A DNA stretch of 64,000 bases from Marinifaba aquimaris (GCF_013328345.1 NZ_JABULX010000008.1:1-64000), one strand, 5' to 3'; shown: positions 46,441 to 56,121, counted from the first letter of the stretch. The notes: a model not told the origin generated them from the letters alone. Translations and numbers: made by a program.

Positions 46441-48245
46441 TAGTAAACATCTCTCTGGTAACGTTTGTTCTTACGAAGCTCAGTCACATAAGCTTCAGCG
46501 TCTTCTTGGCTCTTGCCACCTTGCTCGGCAACAATTTTTACTAAGGCATCATGTACATCTTTAGCCATGCGAGATGCATCACCACAAACGTAGAAGTAAG
46601 CGCCTTTTTCAAGCCATTGCCATAATTCTTCAGCTTTTTCTAACATGCGATCTTGTACGTATACTTTTTCTGCTTGGTCGCGAGAGAAAGCTAAGTCGAT
46701 GTTATTTAATACACCGCGTTTTAAGTAGTCTTGCCACTCAACTTGGTATAAGAAATCTTCTGTAAAGTTCGGGTTACCGAAGAATAACCAAGTTGGCGTT
46801 TCTAATTCGTTAGCGTCGATTTCTTGTACGAAAGCGCGGAATGGTGCTACACCTGTACCTGGACCTACCATGATTACAGGGGCGTTAGTGTCTTCTGGTA
46901 AACGGAAGTGAGAATGTTCAACAAACACTTCAACTTCACCGCCTTCTTCAAGACGCTCTGATAAATAACCAGAACAACCGCCAAAGTGCTCTTCACCAAA
47001 TGCATCATATTTGACTAAACCAACCGTTAAGTGAACTTCTTCTTCCACTTCAGCTTGGCTAGATGCAATTGAATACAAACGAGGTGTAATCGGACGTAAA
47101 CAAGATAAGAATTGCTCAGCTGTTAATTTTGCTGCGTGTTCGCGTACGATATCGATGATTTGACGACCGTCGATATATTCACGTAAAGCGGCTCTGTCTT
47201 CAGCTAATTTAGCTAAGTCAGCGTTGGCTGTTAATTCTGCATATTTTGCAACAAAACCAGGATGAGATAAGGTTAACTCATAGTGACGTGCTAACGCTTC
47301 AACAACCGTTACTTCGTTATCAGCAACTTTTACTTTTTCATCTGCCGATAAGCCCACTTTTTCGATTAACTCGCTAACGATCTTTTCATCGTTGCGGAAC
47401 CAAACGCCTAAAGAGTCGCCTGGCTGGTAAGTTAAACCAGAATCTTCTAAAGAAATCTCAAAGTGGCGGATGTCTTTTGAAGAGTCACGGCCTGTGATCT
47501 TTTGATTTGTTTCTAATGTCGCTTTAAAAGGGTTCTTTTTGTTGTATTGGCTAGCTTGGGCCGGAGCAACTGAACCTACAACTGCCTGTGCTACTGGTGC
47601 AACGCCTGCTGATAATTCATCGCTCATTTTAGCGATAACATCTTCAATCCAAGCTGCAGCCTCTGCTTCGTAGTCAACGTCACAATCAACGCGAGGTGCA
47701 ATTGAAGTTGCGCCTAGTTTTGCAAAACGCTCATCGAAATCTTTACCTGTTTGGCAGAAGAACTCATATGAAGAATCACCTAAAGCAATAACAGAGTATT
47801 TAACATCGGCTAATTTTGGCGCTTTTTTACTTGCTAAAAACTCATGTAACTCAATAGCATCATCTGGCGCATCGCCTTCACCTTGAGTACAAACAGCAAT
47901 TAAAACATGCGTTTCTTTTTTCAAGTCTTTTGGCTTGTAATCTGCCATCGACACTAATTTTGTATTTAAGCCTTTTGCTTTAGCTGCGTCGAAAGCTTGC
48001 TGAGCTACACCTTTAGTATTGCCTGTTTGTGAGCCATAAAGAATTGTTAATTGACCAGCAGGAGCGGCAGCTTGTGGCTGAGCGGCGGAACCTGCAACAG
48101 CACCGTCTTGTGCTGATAAACCGTAAAGATAACCACTTACCCAAGCCAATTGGTTTGGAGAAAGCTGGCTAACGACTTGCTGTAATTGAGCAGCCTGATC
48201 AGCACCTAGTGGGCTAATCAAATTGTTGTTTTGCTTAAGCGTCAT
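46440..48245 (-). CDS. cysJ: Sulfite reductase flavoprotein alpha subunit
   Basis: The 601-residue flavoprotein passes electrons from NADPH through FAD and FMN to CysI. An N-terminal flavodoxin domain (about 65-205; ILYGSQTGNTKGVAQQ, ALGDSSYEFFCQTG) is followed by a linker. The FAD/NADPH reductase domain (about 235-601) has RLYSIASS, GGCSGYLSERL, MVGPGTGVAPFRAF and YFYVCGDASRMAKDV, and ends YQRDVY as in the family. It is the first gene of cysJIH. The 209-bp leader upstream holds the promoter, where a CysB site would be expected, though I cannot define one. Confidence 0.97.
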   Translation of the reverse strand: MTLKQNNNLISPLGADQAAQLQQVVSQLSPNQLAWVSGYLYGLSAQDGAVAGSAAQPQAAAPAGQLTILYGSQTGNTKGVAQQAFDAAKAKGLNTKLVSMADYKPKDLKKETHVLIAVCTQGEGDAPDDAIELHEFLASKKAPKLADVKYSVIALGDSSYEFFCQTGKDFDERFAKLGATSIAPRVDCDVDYEAEAAAWIEDVIAKMSDELSAGVAPVAQAVVGSVAPAQASQYNKKNPFKATLETNQKITGRDSSKDIRHFEISLEDSGLTYQPGDSLGVWFRNDEKIVSELIEKVGLSADEKVKVADNEVTVVEALARHYELTLSHPGFVAKYAELTANADLAKLAEDRAALREYIDGRQIIDIVREHAAKLTAEQFLSCLRPITPRLYSIASSQAEVEEEVHLTVGLVKYDAFGEEHFGGCSGYLSERLEEGGEVEVFVEHSHFRLPEDTNAPVIMVGPGTGVAPFRAFVQEIDANELETPTWLFFGNPNFTEDFLYQVEWQDYLKRGVLNNIDLAFSRDQAEKVYVQDRMLEKAEELWQWLEKGAYFYVCGDASRMAKDVHDALVKIVAEQGGKSQEDAEAYVTELRKNKRYQRDVY

Positions 48246-48454
48246 GGTAAAGCTGTTCCCAGTTGAAGATGCACTTAAAAGTAATTAGCTCGGTAAAAAA
48301 CACGTTCCTTTAGGAGATCGGCCGTCAAGAAAAATGCTCAGATCTTTTTACCAAAAACCCTACTTTTAAGCATAGAATTTCACTGCGCATAGCATAGTGA
48401 TAGTGGGAAGTTTAGGAAAGAAGAAATCAAACTTCTTTATAATAAATAGTCATA

Positions 48455-51223
48455 TTAGGCTGTTTCTTTTGCACTAATTTGTTCTAAGGAACTGCGTATT
48501 GAATCCATCTCACTGAATAGCTGAGCAATTTGCTCGTCAATGTCTATTATCACACCTTTTTTCAGTTGTGACTCAATTGAGAAAGCTAGCGCTTTTAATT
48601 TAGGAACACCAGTATAACAGGTTGAACCGTGAAACTTGTGAACGACTTTTAATAACTCATCTTTATCACGGGTGTCACGGGCTTGAGTGACTTCTTGTTT
48701 AACTGAGTTGAAGGTATCGACCAGTAACGTCAACATTTCAAGGGCTACGTCATGGCGGTTATTTGCCATTTGCAAGGACAGACTCCAATCAATGCCAGTG
48801 GTGACGGTCTCTGAGGCAAAGGCTACTTTAGGTTGGCTAATATGTTCACTGTCTACCCATTTCTTAACTAAGGCATCAAATTTCGCCATATCAATGGGTT
48901 TAGGTAAGTAATCATCCATGCCTTGTCGCAGTAACATATCCCGCTCGTCTTTAAAGGCATGCGCTGTAAAAGCAATAATCGGGGTACTGGTATTGAGTTC
49001 AATTTCTCGGATGTGCTGTGTGGTTTCAACACCGTCCATAACTGGCATTTGTACATCCATCAAAATGAGATCAAACTTCATTTTTTGAGCTTCAATAATG
49101 GCGTCTTCACCGCTAGTACACGTTGTTAATTCAATCGACTCATCCGCTAAAATTGTGGCTAATAACTTCAGGTTAATTTCATTATCATCGACAGCCAGCA
49201 TATGAATAACACGATCATTAGGCTCTGTTGTCTTCTCAATTTCTTCTTGAGGTTCAGGTTCAATATGTGCTTGATGCCAAGCATTTGTGAGTTTATTTAA
49301 GCTGAACGGTTTCTCAATTTTGCGCCATTTTGCCAAGTTGTGTTTGTGCTCTTGGTTGATTAAACCTAGCGGTGGCATTAAACAAATGACTTGGCTATTT
49401 GGGGCGAGTTTGTTGGCAAAAGAAGCTTGTAATGGCATTAACTCTAAGGTTTCTTCATCTAAATCAGAAGCCAGAATTATTAGATCAAAATGATGCTCTC
49501 TTAGCTCATTTTCCCAAGCGGATATATCAGTATGCACAATAACTTGTGCACCGACTTGTTCGAATAGATGTTCATACAAGCCCGAGATGTGTAAGTTGTG
49601 ATCAAGCACGAGCACTTGTTCTAGCCCTGCTTGTTTTTGCAGCATTTCTGGCTTTTGCGCTGTTGTGATAGGCAATGTCACAATAAAGCGAGTGCCTTGA
49701 CCTGGCGTGCTATCTAGCTCAATTTTACCATTCATCTGTTTAACCAGGCCTTGAGTGATTGCTAGGCCTAAACCTGTACCACCAAAGCGTCTAGCTGTTG
49801 ACGCTTCTGCTTGATTAAAGGCAGAGAAAAGTTTCTTTTGTTTGTCTTGGCTAATACCTATACCCGTATCGGCAACAATTAATGTGAAGGTACATTGAGT
49901 ATTTGATTCACATTCCAGTTGAGTTGAGATTTTAACTGAACCTTTATGGGTAAATTTAATGGCATTTGATAATAGGTTACTGAGGATTTGTTTGAACCTG
50001 TGCTGATCGCCGATTACGGCTTCGGGCTGTCTAGTTGCATCGTAATAGATTTCTAGCCCTTTGGTATAAGCATCTTTTGATAGCAAATTAATGACATCTT
50101 CCATTGCTGTTGCCAAGTTATAAGCGCTGGCATCTAACTCCATTTTACCTGCTTCTAATTTGGAAAAATCGAGTATGTCGTTCACTATTGTGACAAGGTG
50201 ATCGGCTGAAGAGTTGATAGTATCGACGTAATCTTGATAGGGCTCTTGTAATTCTGCTCTCGATAACTCCCGAGTAAAACCCAAGATTGCATTAAGCGGC
50301 GTGCGAATTTCATGGCTCATGGTCGCCAAAAATTGTGATTTAATTTGGTTGCCTTCTTGCGCCTCTTTTCGCGCGATATCTAACTCGGCGTTTTTCTCTT
50401 CAACTAGTTGCAGGTTTTGCTGTAAATCTTGGGTGGCATGAATGATTTCGGCTTCAAGTTTTTCTTGGTTTTCTTGTAATTCGGCAGCCATCATATTGAT
50501 ACCGACTTTTAAGTCATTGAGCTCGTGTTGAACTGGAATATCAATTCGAGCGGATAATTTACCTGCCCCTATCGCTTGTACTGTATCGACAATAGAAATA
50601 ATAGGGTTGGCAATGCGCCTAATCAAAAGCAACATCATGACTGCTGTGAAAGCCGTACCAATTAAAATCACGGCAAAGATGATCATATTAGTGCGATATA
50701 CGAAGTATAACGAGCGAGAGATATCCGCTTCTATGTATACGTAACCAAGAGGCGGCGAAAACGAATCGGCTACATTGCGCTTGGCCCAAACACTGTCGTC
50801 AAGACGATTATCTTCAAATGGGTAAATACCACGTGACGCGATGATTTTTTCATTTTTTTGTTCGATAAAGTAGGTCCGGCCTTTGAGCTTTATCGGGTTA
50901 TAAACAGGGCTGGCTTCTTGGTAGTTAGAGGCGACAAATAAATGCCCCTTGTCATCATAAATAGCTATTTTATCTATCGAAAGGGTAGAAGAAGAATGGA
51001 TTTCTCTGAGCTTAGTTTGCAGGTTACGACGATTATTGGTGACTAGGTTATCTTCGCTAGCAAAGGCAATCGCCTCGATTAAGCTATGTGCTTGTTCTGC
51101 AGTAAGTGTCTCGCGTTCATGAGTGATGCGATTCATAAGAAAAGAAGTTAAAGCAATGGCGGTTACCAAAGTGGGTATGACTGCATATATAACAGCATTC
51201 GCTTTAATACTGCGGTTAAACAT
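48455..51223 (-). CDS. barA: Hybrid sensor histidine kinase, BarA/GacS type
   Basis: The 922-residue tripartite kinase has two membrane helices (about 10-30, 175-200) around a periplasmic domain with KIAIYDDKGHLFVASNY, as in BarA. HAMP (about 200-255), HisKA (about 295-360; FLATMSHEIRTPLNAILG) and HATPase_c (NLLSNAIKFTHKGS, GTGLGLAITQGLV) follow. Next come a degenerate receiver (about 540-650), a true receiver (about 670-790; DLILMDVQMPVMDG) and a C-terminal Hpt domain (FHGSTCYTGVPKLK, about 860). The order and length match E. coli BarA (918). It should phosphorylate a UvrY/GacA-type regulator encoded elsewhere and control Csr small RNAs. Confidence 0.9.
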   Translation of the reverse strand: MFNRSIKANAVIYAVIPTLVTAIALTSFLMNRITHERETLTAEQAHSLIEAIAFASEDNLVTNNRRNLQTKLREIHSSSTLSIDKIAIYDDKGHLFVASNYQEASPVYNPIKLKGRTYFIEQKNEKIIASRGIYPFEDNRLDDSVWAKRNVADSFSPPLGYVYIEADISRSLYFVYRTNMIIFAVILIGTAFTAVMMLLLIRRIANPIISIVDTVQAIGAGKLSARIDIPVQHELNDLKVGINMMAAELQENQEKLEAEIIHATQDLQQNLQLVEEKNAELDIARKEAQEGNQIKSQFLATMSHEIRTPLNAILGFTRELSRAELQEPYQDYVDTINSSADHLVTIVNDILDFSKLEAGKMELDASAYNLATAMEDVINLLSKDAYTKGLEIYYDATRQPEAVIGDQHRFKQILSNLLSNAIKFTHKGSVKISTQLECESNTQCTFTLIVADTGIGISQDKQKKLFSAFNQAEASTARRFGGTGLGLAITQGLVKQMNGKIELDSTPGQGTRFIVTLPITTAQKPEMLQKQAGLEQVLVLDHNLHISGLYEHLFEQVGAQVIVHTDISAWENELREHHFDLIILASDLDEETLELMPLQASFANKLAPNSQVICLMPPLGLINQEHKHNLAKWRKIEKPFSLNKLTNAWHQAHIEPEPQEEIEKTTEPNDRVIHMLAVDDNEINLKLLATILADESIELTTCTSGEDAIIEAQKMKFDLILMDVQMPVMDGVETTQHIREIELNTSTPIIAFTAHAFKDERDMLLRQGMDDYLPKPIDMAKFDALVKKWVDSEHISQPKVAFASETVTTGIDWSLSLQMANNRHDVALEMLTLLVDTFNSVKQEVTQARDTRDKDELLKVVHKFHGSTCYTGVPKLKALAFSIESQLKKGVIIDIDEQIAQLFSEMDSIRSSLEQISAKETA

Positions 51224-51285
51224 AGCTAATTCCCTGCTGACGTCCGTAGATTAGTCCGTAACCTAAGATAGCATACAAAATAACA

Positions 51286-51305
51286 AAGGGGCTATACAGC
51301 CCCTT
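51286..51305 (-). terminator. Terminator of the DUF2333/copper-chaperone unit
   Basis: An 8-bp stem aaggggct/agcccctt with a 4-base loop follows the DUF2333 stop on the - strand. The T-run is interrupted, so strength is moderate. Confidence 0.65.
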
Positions 51306-51332
51306 ATGTTAATTTCTTTTTAAGATTGGCAT

Positions 51333-52322
51333 TTAGCCTTGTTCTAATAACGTGCGTAAATCGATTAATGCCGCATTTGCCCTAGAAACGTAATTGGCCA
51401 TCACTAACGAGTGGTTAGTGACAACACCAAAGCCAGAGCCATTTAAAATCATTGGGCTATAAACCGTTTGTTGTGTCGACTCAAGCTCGCGAATAATTTG
51501 TTTTAAGCTTACTTGGGCATTTTTCTTAACCAGTACATCTTCAAAATCAATTTCAACGGCTTTTAGGAAATGCAGCAAGGCCCAACAAGCACCGCGACCT
51601 TCATAGAAAACATCATCTATTTGCCACCAACTGGTTTTAACTTGCAGTTCATGAGCTGTAGGTGTTGATTGTCTAGCGGTTGGGTCGCCGGCTAAGTCGA
51701 TATTAAACCTGTCTTGCCCGACACTGGCACTCAAGCGTTGAGAAATAGACCCTAAGCGCTTTTCAACTTCTCTTAACCAATCACCTAAGTTATCGGCACG
51801 GGTATAAAATTGTGCACTTGATGTGTTTTGATCGGCTAAGCGTTTTCTATAACGCTTTAAGGCAACAACCGCTTGTGCGTATTCATCTTCTGCACTGGGT
51901 AAAGCCCAGTTAGTATGTGAGATATTGAATTTAGGTTGAGCAATTTCTAAATCAGGATCGCCGGTTGATTGTGATTGAGAGCGGCTAAAGTCAATTCGCA
52001 TGGCCAGTGATAAATCTCGAATTTGCTCTAAGACTCCGTATTCAAATGCTGGCATGTTATCCATTATCACACCCGGTGGTAGAATATCGTTAGAAATAAA
52101 CCCACCCGGTTTGGTCAGTAACCAATTAGACACATCAATCAATGCCGTTGTTGTTGCATAACCTGTAACCATGCGCTCTTTATTCGATTCTGCCACATTA
52201 GCGGTACGGCTTTTAACATCATAGGCTGATGGCATCCAACCCCACCACAATGCGATAAGCCAAATTAGAACGGCCAGTAAACTGACGCCTCCGATAATGC
52301 TTTTTTTCAAGTTTGGTGACAT
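51333..52322 (-). CDS. DUF2333-family inner-membrane-anchored protein
   Basis: The 329-residue protein has one N-terminal membrane helix (about 8-30; GGVSLLAVLIWLIALWWGWM) and a large periplasmic part. Conserved segments such as GYATTTALIDVSNWLLTKPG, DNMPAFEYGVLEQ and FYEGRGACWALLHFLKAVE match the DUF2333 family of gammaproteobacteria. Function is unknown. It lies 12 bp after the PCu(A)C gene in the same direction, so the two form a probable operon. Confidence 0.85.
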   Translation of the reverse strand: MSPNLKKSIIGGVSLLAVLIWLIALWWGWMPSAYDVKSRTANVAESNKERMVTGYATTTALIDVSNWLLTKPGGFISNDILPPGVIMDNMPAFEYGVLEQIRDLSLAMRIDFSRSQSQSTGDPDLEIAQPKFNISHTNWALPSAEDEYAQAVVALKRYRKRLADQNTSSAQFYTRADNLGDWLREVEKRLGSISQRLSASVGQDRFNIDLAGDPTARQSTPTAHELQVKTSWWQIDDVFYEGRGACWALLHFLKAVEIDFEDVLVKKNAQVSLKQIIRELESTQQTVYSPMILNGSGFGVVTNHSLVMANYVSRANAALIDLRTLLEQG

Positions 52323-52334
52323 GCTTTTTGATTC

Positions 52335-52808
52335 CTAGTGATGGTGTTGATGATGACCGTGATGTCCATGGTGGTGCCCACCGTGACCTTTTTTCACTGT
52401 CGCCATAACTTTATAAATTTGGTTGTTATCATCCACTAACGTCAGCGCGACTTTTTCACCTTGTTTTAGCGGCTGAGCTAAGTTTATTAACATAATATGT
52501 GTACCGCCACTCTCAAGGCTAAGTGTTTGCCCTTGTTTTATGACAAGTTCATCGACTTGTTTCATTTTTGCCATGCCATCAAGGTGGTAGGATTGGTGAA
52601 ACTCAACCTTTGCTGAAGCACTTGAACTGGCTTTAATCAGGCGAATGACTTTATTACCTGTATTGGTAAGTTGCATATAAGCTGCAGTATTAGGTACCCC
52701 TGGAGGTAATAATCTAACCTGTGGGTCGTCGACTTTAAGGTTAGCTTGGCAGATAAAACTGGCGACAGAAAAGAGTAGGGCTAAAGACCATTTTATTGAT
52801 GTGTTCAT
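52335..52808 (-). CDS. Periplasmic copper chaperone, PCu(A)C family
   Basis: The 157-residue exported protein has a signal peptide (MNTSIKWSLALLFSVASFICQA). The PCu(A)C copper site is readable: EFHQSYHLDGMAKMKQV gives the first His and Met ligands, and GGTHIMLINL the second His-x-Met. The C-terminus has a His-rich tail (GHGGHHHGHHGHHQHHH) that could bind extra copper or zinc. Such chaperones load Cu(I) into cytochrome oxidase or buffer periplasmic copper. It begins the unit with DUF2333. Confidence 0.93.
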   Translation of the reverse strand: MNTSIKWSLALLFSVASFICQANLKVDDPQVRLLPPGVPNTAAYMQLTNTGNKVIRLIKASSSASAKVEFHQSYHLDGMAKMKQVDELVIKQGQTLSLESGGTHIMLINLAQPLKQGEKVALTLVDDNNQIYKVMATVKKGHGGHHHGHHGHHQHHH

Positions 52809-52891
52809 TGCAATCCGTTTGATAAATAACTATTAGCTAGTTGTGTCAATAGAGTAAAGCGATCCTTTGCTTTACTCAATCATAAACTGCC

Positions 52892-53689
52892 TTAATCCCA
52901 ACCTTTTAACGTGCTTCTCAAGTTTTTTCCACCTACTTCATGCCAACTGCCATATACAGGGTTTGGCAGCAAGAACCAGCGCTCTCCCCACAGGTCTTTA
53001 TATTGACGTGTGTAAAGATGACGAGATGGTGATGGGGTATCGGCTGCATTTTTGATCATATCTTCAATATCGTCGCCAATGATCATCAAAATACGGTAAC
53101 GTTTGGCTAAATATTCGCGGCGTGTACTTTTATCATAGCGCCAGTCTGGGTATTCACCGCGAAACAATAAATCATCCTTATCGAATACCAAGCCGACACG
53201 TTTTAACATGGCTAGTGTTTTGGTTTTAGTTGGACACTGGTCTTGCCTTTCAGGAATACAGAGGCGGTTAGAAATAATAAGGATTTTGACTTTAAATTTA
53301 GAGGCTTGTTTTATGAAGTCTACAACGCCAGGTAAAATTGGTGCTTTTTGAAAGTCGACCCACTCGTCATAGTACTTACGTTTATGCGGGTCTTTATCTA
53401 AATTGAGCTGTGCCCGATAAGGCATAGTGCTAACGATGACATCATCAATCGACATAATAACGGCCGGTGGTAGGTGATCAATGGCGGTATCAAATTGCTC
53501 AACTGCGGCTGTCCATTTTTTATCTAATAATGCTGGCTCTAAGCTTTTAGCGGCTAATTTGTAATTTTGAATCAGCATGGCTTCATATTCGGCCGAGTTT
53601 TGCATCCAAGAAATGGCCGTCGTGTTATCAGTGATGGTTGCCGATAATTTACTGGATATCAGTAATAAGCCGAGTAATAAAATACGCAT
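52892..53689 (-). CDS. Acid phosphatase class B/e(P4)-fold protein without nucleophile
   Basis: The 265-residue exported protein has a signal peptide (MRILLLGLLLISSKLSA). It follows the HAD-superfamily acid phosphatase of the lipoprotein e(P4)/class B group. Motif I usually reads DxDET, but here it is SIDDVIVST: the nucleophilic Asp is Ser while the second Asp remains. Motif II (LIISNR), the Cys pair region and motif IV (IIGDDIEDMIKN) are conserved. Loss of the nucleophile predicts loss of phosphatase activity, so it may bind nucleotides or another ligand. It is a single gene. Confidence 0.8.
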   Translation of the reverse strand: MRILLLGLLLISSKLSATITDNTTAISWMQNSAEYEAMLIQNYKLAAKSLEPALLDKKWTAAVEQFDTAIDHLPPAVIMSIDDVIVSTMPYRAQLNLDKDPHKRKYYDEWVDFQKAPILPGVVDFIKQASKFKVKILIISNRLCIPERQDQCPTKTKTLAMLKRVGLVFDKDDLLFRGEYPDWRYDKSTRREYLAKRYRILMIIGDDIEDMIKNAADTPSPSRHLYTRQYKDLWGERWFLLPNPVYGSWHEVGGKNLRSTLKGWD

Positions 53690-53844
53690 AAAGTTAACCT
53701 TTTATAATTATTAACCTTGTTATCGGTCAGATGACCTAAGTATTGAGTATAAGTGTGATATCAGCAAAGTATGCTTGACGATCACAAGTGCTTCAGGCAA
53801 TTTAACGACTAGTTGACAAATAATTAGATATAGAACAATAAATC

Positions 53845-54696
53845 ATGAAGCGTTACCGATTAATCATTGATTGCCCTGACCAAATAGGTTTAGTTGCTGA
53901 AGTAAGTCGATTTTTAGCAGAACACCAAGCCTCAATCACAGAAGCGAGTCATCACACGGATAAGGAAACCGGTTGGTTTTTTATGCGTCATGAAATTGAG
54001 GCAGAAACATTCAAATTAGGTTTGGATGAGTTTAAAGCTGAATTTGCATTACTGGCTGAAAAGTTCAACATGAACTGGACGATTAACGATTCATCAGAGC
54101 GTAAAAATGTAGTAGTGATGGCATCTCGAGACTCTCACTGTTTAGCGGACATCCTACACCGTTGGCACAGCGGTGAGCTCGAGTGCAATATTGTTGCTGT
54201 GATTGCTAACCATGAACACTTGCGTCAAATGGCACAATGGCATGGTATTCCTTATCACTATGTTCCTTTCCCGAAAGAAGATAAACAACCTGCATTTGAT
54301 GAAGTAGCAAACATCATCCGTCAATATGAGACTGATACCGTTGTTTTAGCTCGCTTTATGCAGATTTTCCCTGATGCCTTGTGCCAAGAAATGGCTGGGC
54401 AGGTGATTAACATCCACCATAGTTTTTTACCGTCGTTTGCAGGTGCTAAACCTTATCACCAAGCTTATCAGCGCGGGGTGAAATTAATTGGTGCAACTTG
54501 TCATTACGTGACGGCTGATTTAGATGCAGGCCCGATTATCGAGCAGGAAATAATGCGAATTAGTCACTCTGACTCAGTTGAGGATATGGTGCGAAAAGGT
54601 AAAGACTGCGAGAAAAATGCTTTAGCCAGAGGCTTGCGTTACCACTTAGAAGATCGCGTGATCATTCACCACAATAAGACAGTGGTATTTGCTTAA
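53845..54696 (+). CDS. purU: Formyltetrahydrofolate deformylase
   Basis: The 283-residue enzyme hydrolyses 10-formyl-tetrahydrofolate to formate and tetrahydrofolate, balancing one-carbon units for purine synthesis. An N-terminal ACT domain (about 1-80; IIDCPDQIGLVAEVSRFLAE) is followed by a formyltransferase-like domain (about 88-283). Catalytic residues are in NIHHSFLPSFAGAKPYHQA and ATCHYVTADLDAGPII. Length and motifs match E. coli PurU. It is followed closely by ygjP. Confidence 0.97.
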   Translation: MKRYRLIIDCPDQIGLVAEVSRFLAEHQASITEASHHTDKETGWFFMRHEIEAETFKLGLDEFKAEFALLAEKFNMNWTINDSSERKNVVVMASRDSHCLADILHRWHSGELECNIVAVIANHEHLRQMAQWHGIPYHYVPFPKEDKQPAFDEVANIIRQYETDTVVLARFMQIFPDALCQEMAGQVINIHHSFLPSFAGAKPYHQAYQRGVKLIGATCHYVTADLDAGPIIEQEIMRISHSDSVEDMVRKGKDCEKNALARGLRYHLEDRVIIHHNKTVVFA

Positions 54697-54738
54697 TTTT
54701 AAATGAGGTCGATGATATTGGCCTCAGTGTTTACTATT

Positions 54739-55242
54739 ATGGAAAAACTCCCTTATCTCAGCCACTATCCTTTAGCACTGCAGCAACAAATTCAAAACTT
54801 ACTTGAACAGCAAAAGCTATCTGATTACTTACTTCAAAAGTACCCACAAAAACACGCCATTAATTCTGATGCTCTGTTATATCCTTATGTGATGGATATA
54901 AAAAACCAGCATATGAAAAAGTCTGCTCCTATTAGCAAGATTATTTTTGATAAAAAAATAAAAGACGGCAGTAATTCTTTGGGTACACATACTTATGCAG
55001 TAAGAGTGCAAGGAAGTAAACTCAAAGCCAAAAATGAAATACGCATTGCAACTTGGTTTCAGCATGTACCGATTGAATTCTTGGATATGATTGTTGTCCA
55101 TGAACTCGCGCATGTTAGGGAAAAAGAGCATAACAAAGCGTTTTATCAGTTATGCCAGCATATGTTGCCTGATTATCATCAGTTAGAATTAGATACGCGT
55201 ATCTATTTATTACACGATAAACTAATTGGTGCATTATACTAA
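54739..55242 (+). CDS. ygjP: YgjP-family predicted metalloprotease
   Basis: The start at ATG 54739 (167 residues) aligns with the usual YgjP N-terminus (MEKLPYLSHYPLAL). An in-frame ATG at 54703 would add 12 residues. The zinc motif HELAHVREKEHN (about 118-129) has the HExxH core, here HELAH. The family is the M48-like YgjP/WLM group, fairly widespread and little studied. It probably acts in the cytoplasm. It lies 42 bp after purU and may share its transcript. Confidence 0.9.
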   Translation: MEKLPYLSHYPLALQQQIQNLLEQQKLSDYLLQKYPQKHAINSDALLYPYVMDIKNQHMKKSAPISKIIFDKKIKDGSNSLGTHTYAVRVQGSKLKAKNEIRIATWFQHVPIEFLDMIVVHELAHVREKEHNKAFYQLCQHMLPDYHQLELDTRIYLLHDKLIGALY

Positions 55243-55393
55243 TTTCAAAATTACTAAAAGTTGGTTTTTTTAGCCATTTTAAATTTCTGAATTATTTTAA
55301 CTATCTGTTTTTAAAGTGTTTATTTGTTTGGTCTAAGTTTTGCTTTAATTAAACTTTTAGTGAAAAAATTTAATAAGTGACAAGGAGAAAGGT

Positions 55394-55627
55394 ATGGGTC
55401 CATTTGAAATGGTCTGCATTATCGTAATTGCAAGTTTAGGTTATGCTGCTTATGAAGCGAAATTGAAAAGTAAAAGTCAGGATGATGCTTTATCAGAAAG
55501 CAGCTCTGAGCTTGAAAATATGAAGCAAGAGCTCGCAGAGCTCAAACAACGCGTAGCAGCTCTTGAGACAATTGTTACCGATAAAAAGTACGATTTATCA
55601 GAGCAAATTGAAGAGCTTAGAAGCTAA
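55394..55627 (+). CDS. PspB-like small membrane coiled-coil protein
   Basis: The 77-residue protein starts behind a strong ribosome binding site (caaggagaaagg). It has one N-terminal membrane helix (about 5-22; MVCIIVIASLGYAAYEA), then a coiled coil (about 38-58) ending in RVAALETIVTDKKYDLSEQI. This resembles the C-terminal half of phage-shock protein B and its relatives. PspB-type proteins sense inner-membrane stress with PspC. No pspA or pspC is adjacent. Its stop overlaps the convergent PepSY gene's stop region by four bases. Confidence 0.75.
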   Translation: MGPFEMVCIIVIASLGYAAYEAKLKSKSQDDALSESSSELENMKQELAELKQRVAALETIVTDKKYDLSEQIEELRS

Positions 55628-56121
55628 CGCTTTTTCTTCAGATAAGGCTGAAGAAAAACAATGATACCTGTTACCAGTAGTACTAAAGACAAGAAGGCAA
55701 CGGGTAACATTAGCCACAAATTGGCGCTACGCTGGAAAAAAGTAGCGTCATGCAAGCTTTCAATAAAGTCTGAACGTCTCGGTGCTACATTCAATACTTG
55801 GTTAGTGGTAGCATCTATCTGAATCTCTACACTGTTGTTACTGCGAATTTTAATCACACCTTTATTTGGCCTGACATCTAACCTGTCTACATCTTGCCAA
55901 GAGTCTATTTCTGCTATTTCTATTGATTGAGCCGTGGTTAGTATTTGTTCAAAACTCAGGCTTGGCTGTTTGAACTGACCTTTTGCTGTTGCAGGTTGGA
56001 TAAAATCAAATTGTTTTTTAACCAAAAGTAAAATACCCGTCACTAAAACGAGCAATAAAGGTAAGGCAATAGCGATACTGATCCATTTGTGAATAAAGCG
56101 ATTGGTGCGATAAAAACTCAT
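55624..56121 (-). CDS. PepSY-domain inner-membrane protein
   Basis: The 165-residue protein has two membrane helices (about 12-35 and 138-158) around a periplasmic PepSY-like region. Its N-terminus (NRFIHKWISIAIALPLLLVLVTGILLL, written here in part: HKWISIAIALPL) matches short PepSY_TM proteins. Such proteins often accompany TonB-dependent receptors and may reduce or help release iron siderophores or other cargo. A fasciclin gene and a receptor pseudogene follow upstream on the same strand. Its stop overlaps the PspB-like gene's stop. Confidence 0.85.
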   Translation of the reverse strand: MSFYRTNRFIHKWISIAIALPLLLVLVTGILLLVKKQFDFIQPATAKGQFKQPSLSFEQILTTAQSIEIAEIDSWQDVDRLDVRPNKGVIKIRSNNSVEIQIDATTNQVLNVAPRRSDFIESLHDATFFQRSANLWLMLPVAFLSLVLLVTGIIVFLQPYLKKKR

